Assembly: GCA_003155705.1 (NCBI GenBank)
Contig: PMEC01000126.1
Span: forward strand, 1,967 to 9,051
Direction: 5' to 3'
Length of the DNA: 7,085 nucleotides
Origin: Bacteroidales bacterium
GTDB lineage: Bacteria; Bacteroidota; Bacteroidia; Bacteroidales; VadinHA17
The position numbers were made by a program, and so were the translations under genes. How positions within the stretch are numbered: the stretch's first letter is position 1; every line of letters starts with the position of its first letter. A model generated the notes under the pieces. The model searched no databases. It was not told where the DNA came from and saw nothing but the letters and a program-made list of their open reading frames with translations. Shown piece by piece: positions 4,573-7,085 of this stretch.

Positions 4573-7085
4573 ATGAACTCACTAGTTAAATTGAAGGTCT
4601 TGGTTTTTTGTTATTTCATTTTGTTATTTACTCAAACAACTGCACAGGAAAAGAACTGGACTTCAGTGAATTATGGCCCAAAACAGTATGGAAGAAATCA
4701 TGAGGCTGCAAATCCTTCCTTAGTTCAGGATCAGAGAGGAATAATGTATTTCGGTAATGCCAATGGTATTCTTGAATATGATGGCTTTTTCTGGAAGTTT
4801 ATACCGGTGAAACCAGGCTTGTGGATAAACTCTTTGGCTACTGATGAAAATGGGCTTATTTATGTAGGTTCCCAGAATGAATTCGGGTTTTTAAGAAGTG
4901 ATTCTATTGGAAATCTTCGCTATTTCTCCCTTTCAGATTCCATTAAAGATAAAGTTTTTCCCTTTTCTGCAATCTGGAAAATTTATAATCATAATAAGAT
5001 AACATATTTTCAATGTGAAGAATACATTTTCAGGTACAATGGAAAAAGTATAGATATTATCGAAGCCAAAACTTCATTTCATACCTCATTTCTGGTTAAT
5101 GGAAAATACTTTATCAGGCAGCGTGATATCGGTTTAATGGAACTACAGAAGAATGAGCTTATTCTAACTAAGGGAGGCGATATATTTAAAAAAACTGGCG
5201 TTTTCAGCATTTGCCCGATCCCTGATCGGAAAGAACATTACATTATTGCAACCCAGGAAGATGGATTGTGGATAATGGATGGAAATGGGATTTCTAAAAT
5301 GAATGAACCATTAAACAGGTTAATTTCTTCACTGCATTTGAAATTATTAGGATGCAACTTCATTTCCAGTCAGGAACTTGCTCTTAACACCTCGAACGAA
5401 GGAATTATTATCGCTTCTATGGAGGGGCAATTGCTAGATCATATTTGTCAATCAAATGGATTGCCTGACAATTATGTAAATAATCTTATACTTGATTCAG
5501 AAAAAAATATTTGGGCTACAACCCCGAAGGGAATCAGCAAGATCGATAACAACAATAGTTTTTCATTTTTTTCACAGAAGGAGGGCATAACCGGAAGTAT
5601 TAATTCTATTACCCGCTTCGACCGAACTTTATATCTGGGAACTTCGGATCAGCTTTTATCAGGAATTTATGATTCAAAAAGATTTACCGGATATGAGTTT
5701 GTACCTGTCCCGGGGATGGATAAGGAGATATGGGATTTTGCAAATTGCTCCGGGAAGCTTATAGCTGCTGCAAATGATGGTTTATACTTATTAAAACAAG
5801 GAGGTGCCGAAAGAATCTCTGATAAACCTGCCCGTTGTCTCGCGTATCTGACAAGAAACAAGCTTCTCCTTGCTGGCGGGAGCAAAGGTCTTTGTTTATA
5901 TAGTATCAATGGATGGCAGATATTGAAAAATATTGCCGGTAGTATTGATGTTACAGGTATTGCCATTGATACATCAGGAAACAATGAAACAACAATATGG
6001 CTGGGATCATTTCAGCAAGGCTTAACTGAAATTTCTCTTACCAATGACTTGCAAACAAAAGTCACTCAGTACACTGAAAATGACGGATTGAATAAAGGTT
6101 TGGTATGGCCTTTCACCTGGAATAATAATATTCTTTTCTTAAGTAATCAAATGGTTTTTTCACATATTTCCAGGGAAGAAATCATAAAGGGACTTCCTGA
6201 TTCTCTTAAAAATAATGAGAAGTATAATCGCGGATATTTTGATGCCTTCATATTTCCTTACAAAAAACCCATTTACTTTTTTAAAGAAAGTAAAGACAGA
6301 ACCTGGATAACTGATGGTAACCAGGTTGGATATATAATGCAAAATGACAGCATCTTTATAAGTAAACCTTTCAAGGGAATCGATTTTGGAAAAATAAATT
6401 GTATTTATCCAGAAATTTCGGGTATCACATGGATCGGAGCTAATGATGGCCTGATCCGTTTTGATTGCCTTTCGAAACCATACAACGATAGTATATTCTC
6501 CTGTCTTATTCGTAAGGTAAGTATTGATAAAGATTCCATTTTGTTTTATGGCGGGCCAGTCATTCCAATCCCGCCTTCACTGAACTTTAATTCAAATGAC
6601 CTAAAGATTGAATTCTCTTCAACTAATTATTACAATGGAGATAAGACTCAGTTTTCATATTATCTTAATGGGCAAATGAATAAATGGTCGGAATGGATTC
6701 CCGATCACTACGCCAATTTCATTAATCTTCACGAAGGTGAATATACTTTTAAGGTGAAGGCAAAGAATGTTTACGGTACTGAAAGCAAAATAGCAGAATA
6801 TCGGTTTCGGATTTTAGCCCCCTGGTACAGATCATGGATAGCTTATGTGTTTTATTCGGTTATAATCATCATGCTGATCTGGCTGATTATTAAACTGTAT
6901 ACTTACCGGCTGAAGCAAAAAAACAGGCAGCTTGAGGCGATTGTCAAAGAGCGTACAAGAGAAATTCAACTTCAAAAAGATTTGATAGAAGATCAAAATG
7001 TTGATCTGGAAAAGCGAAATATTGAAATTATGGCTCAAAAGGCAGATATTACTGACAGTATAAATTATGCTAAGCAAATTCAAAC
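4573..7085 (+). CDS. Propeller/Y_Y_Y transmembrane sensor, probable SpoIIE-type phosphatase, 3' end outside window
   Basis: A signalling protein with a large periplasmic sensor and a cytoplasmic output beyond the right edge. The frame is open for 837 codons from ATG 4573, the first ATG after stops at 4462-4473. Residues 1-24 are a signal peptide (VLVFCYFILLF, likely cleavage after TTA). Residues about 40-640 form a beta-propeller; Reg_prop-like repeats are clearest near 47-73 (GIMYFGNANGILEYDG), 297-330 (KNIWATTPKGISKID), 461-489 and 605-631 (ITWIGANDGLIRFD). A Y_Y_Y domain spans about 677-750 (FSYYLNGQMNKWSEW, then EGEYTFKVKAKN). One transmembrane helix lies at about 756-775, followed by a coiled coil (about 780-825) and ADITDSINYAKQIQ at the edge. 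From family knowledge, this last motif (ITDSI-x-YAK-x-IQ) precedes SpoIIE/PP2C serine phosphatase domains in Bacteroidota; no His-kinase phosphoacceptor box is seen so far. The ligand may be a sugar released by the neighbouring enzymes, but that is inference. Confidence 0.88.
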   Translation, partial: MNSLVKLKVLVFCYFILLFTQTTAQEKNWTSVNYGPKQYGRNHEAANPSLVQDQRGIMYFGNANGILEYDGFFWKFIPVKPGLWINSLATDENGLIYVGSQNEFGFLRSDSIGNLRYFSLSDSIKDKVFPFSAIWKIYNHNKITYFQCEEYIFRYNGKSIDIIEAKTSFHTSFLVNGKYFIRQRDIGLMELQKNELILTKGGDIFKKTGVFSICPIPDRKEHYIIATQEDGLWIMDGNGISKMNEPLNRLISSLHLKLLGCNFISSQELALNTSNEGIIIASMEGQLLDHICQSNGLPDNYVNNLILDSEKNIWATTPKGISKIDNNNSFSFFSQKEGITGSINSITRFDRTLYLGTSDQLLSGIYDSKRFTGYEFVPVPGMDKEIWDFANCSGKLIAAANDGLYLLKQGGAERISDKPARCLAYLTRNKLLLAGGSKGLCLYSINGWQILKNIAGSIDVTGIAIDTSGNNETTIWLGSFQQGLTEISLTNDLQTKVTQYTENDGLNKGLVWPFTWNNNILFLSNQMVFSHISREEIIKGLPDSLKNNEKYNRGYFDAFIFPYKKPIYFFKESKDRTWITDGNQVGYIMQNDSIFISKPFKGIDFGKINCIYPEISGITWIGANDGLIRFDCLSKPYNDSIFSCLIRKVSIDKDSILFYGGPVIPIPPSLNFNSNDLKIEFSSTNYYNGDKTQFSYYLNGQMNKWSEWIPDHYANFINLHEGEYTFKVKAKNVYGTESKIAEYRFRILAPWYRSWIAYVFYSVIIIMLIWLIIKLYTYRLKQKNRQLEAIVKERTREIQLQKDLIEDQNVDLEKRNIEIMAQKADITDSINYAKQIQ

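Noticed and set aside
5667..5984. Minus-strand 105-codon frame within the sensor gene
   Set aside because: It lies antisense to the continuous propeller coding frame. Its composition is not protein-like and it has no supporting signals.
4573..7085. Annotation of the sensor as a hybrid two-component histidine kinase
   Set aside because: The periplasmic half fits, but the visible cytoplasmic sequence has no HisKA motif and ends in a motif associated with SpoIIE phosphatases.

Overview
The window looks like a carbohydrate-degradation locus from a member of the Bacteroidota, probably Bacteroidales or Marinilabiliales. The DNA is AT-rich. Two upstream regions carry exact copies of the Bacteroidota -7 box (TAnnTTTG), and no start shows an obvious Shine-Dalgarno motif. 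The protein families are also typical of the phylum: a lipoprotein GH3 with an EF-hand-like loop, a GH43 subfamily-12-like enzyme, and a Reg_prop/Y_Y_Y sensor. Order and species cannot be fixed from the sequence alone.

Layout. Positions 1-1881 hold two minus-strand genes reading leftward, 10 bp apart and probably co-transcribed. The first is an SGNH esterase of the rhamnogalacturonan acetylesterase type (1135-1881). The second is a secreted GH43 glycosidase (1124 to beyond position 1) whose 3' end is outside the window. A 361-bp divergent intergenic region (1882-2242) carries a promoter for each direction and a 9-bp perfect inverted repeat. A GH3 lipoprotein (2243-4384) follows on the plus strand. 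After a 188-bp gap comes a large sensor gene (4573 to beyond 7085), cut by the right edge. It has a signal peptide, a beta-propeller, a Y_Y_Y domain, one transmembrane helix and a coiled coil. The coiled coil ends in a motif that, in my recollection of this phylum, precedes a SpoIIE-type serine/threonine phosphatase domain.

How the genes may work together (inference). The esterase would remove acetyl groups, GH43 would cut arabinofuranosyl or xylosyl residues, and GH3 would hydrolyse the remaining beta-linked oligosaccharides. All three carry export signals. Together they suggest breakdown of an acetylated plant-type hemicellulose or pectin side chain. No SusC/SusD pair, sulfatase or transporter is visible. 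The sensor resembles hybrid two-component sensors of polysaccharide loci in its periplasmic half, but its cytoplasmic half appears to lead to a phosphatase rather than a histidine kinase. This is the most unusual point in the window, although the phosphatase domain itself lies outside it.

I found no RNA genes, insertion sequences, CRISPR arrays, integration sites or clear intrinsic terminators, and no wholly unknown system. All four genes belong to recognisable families.
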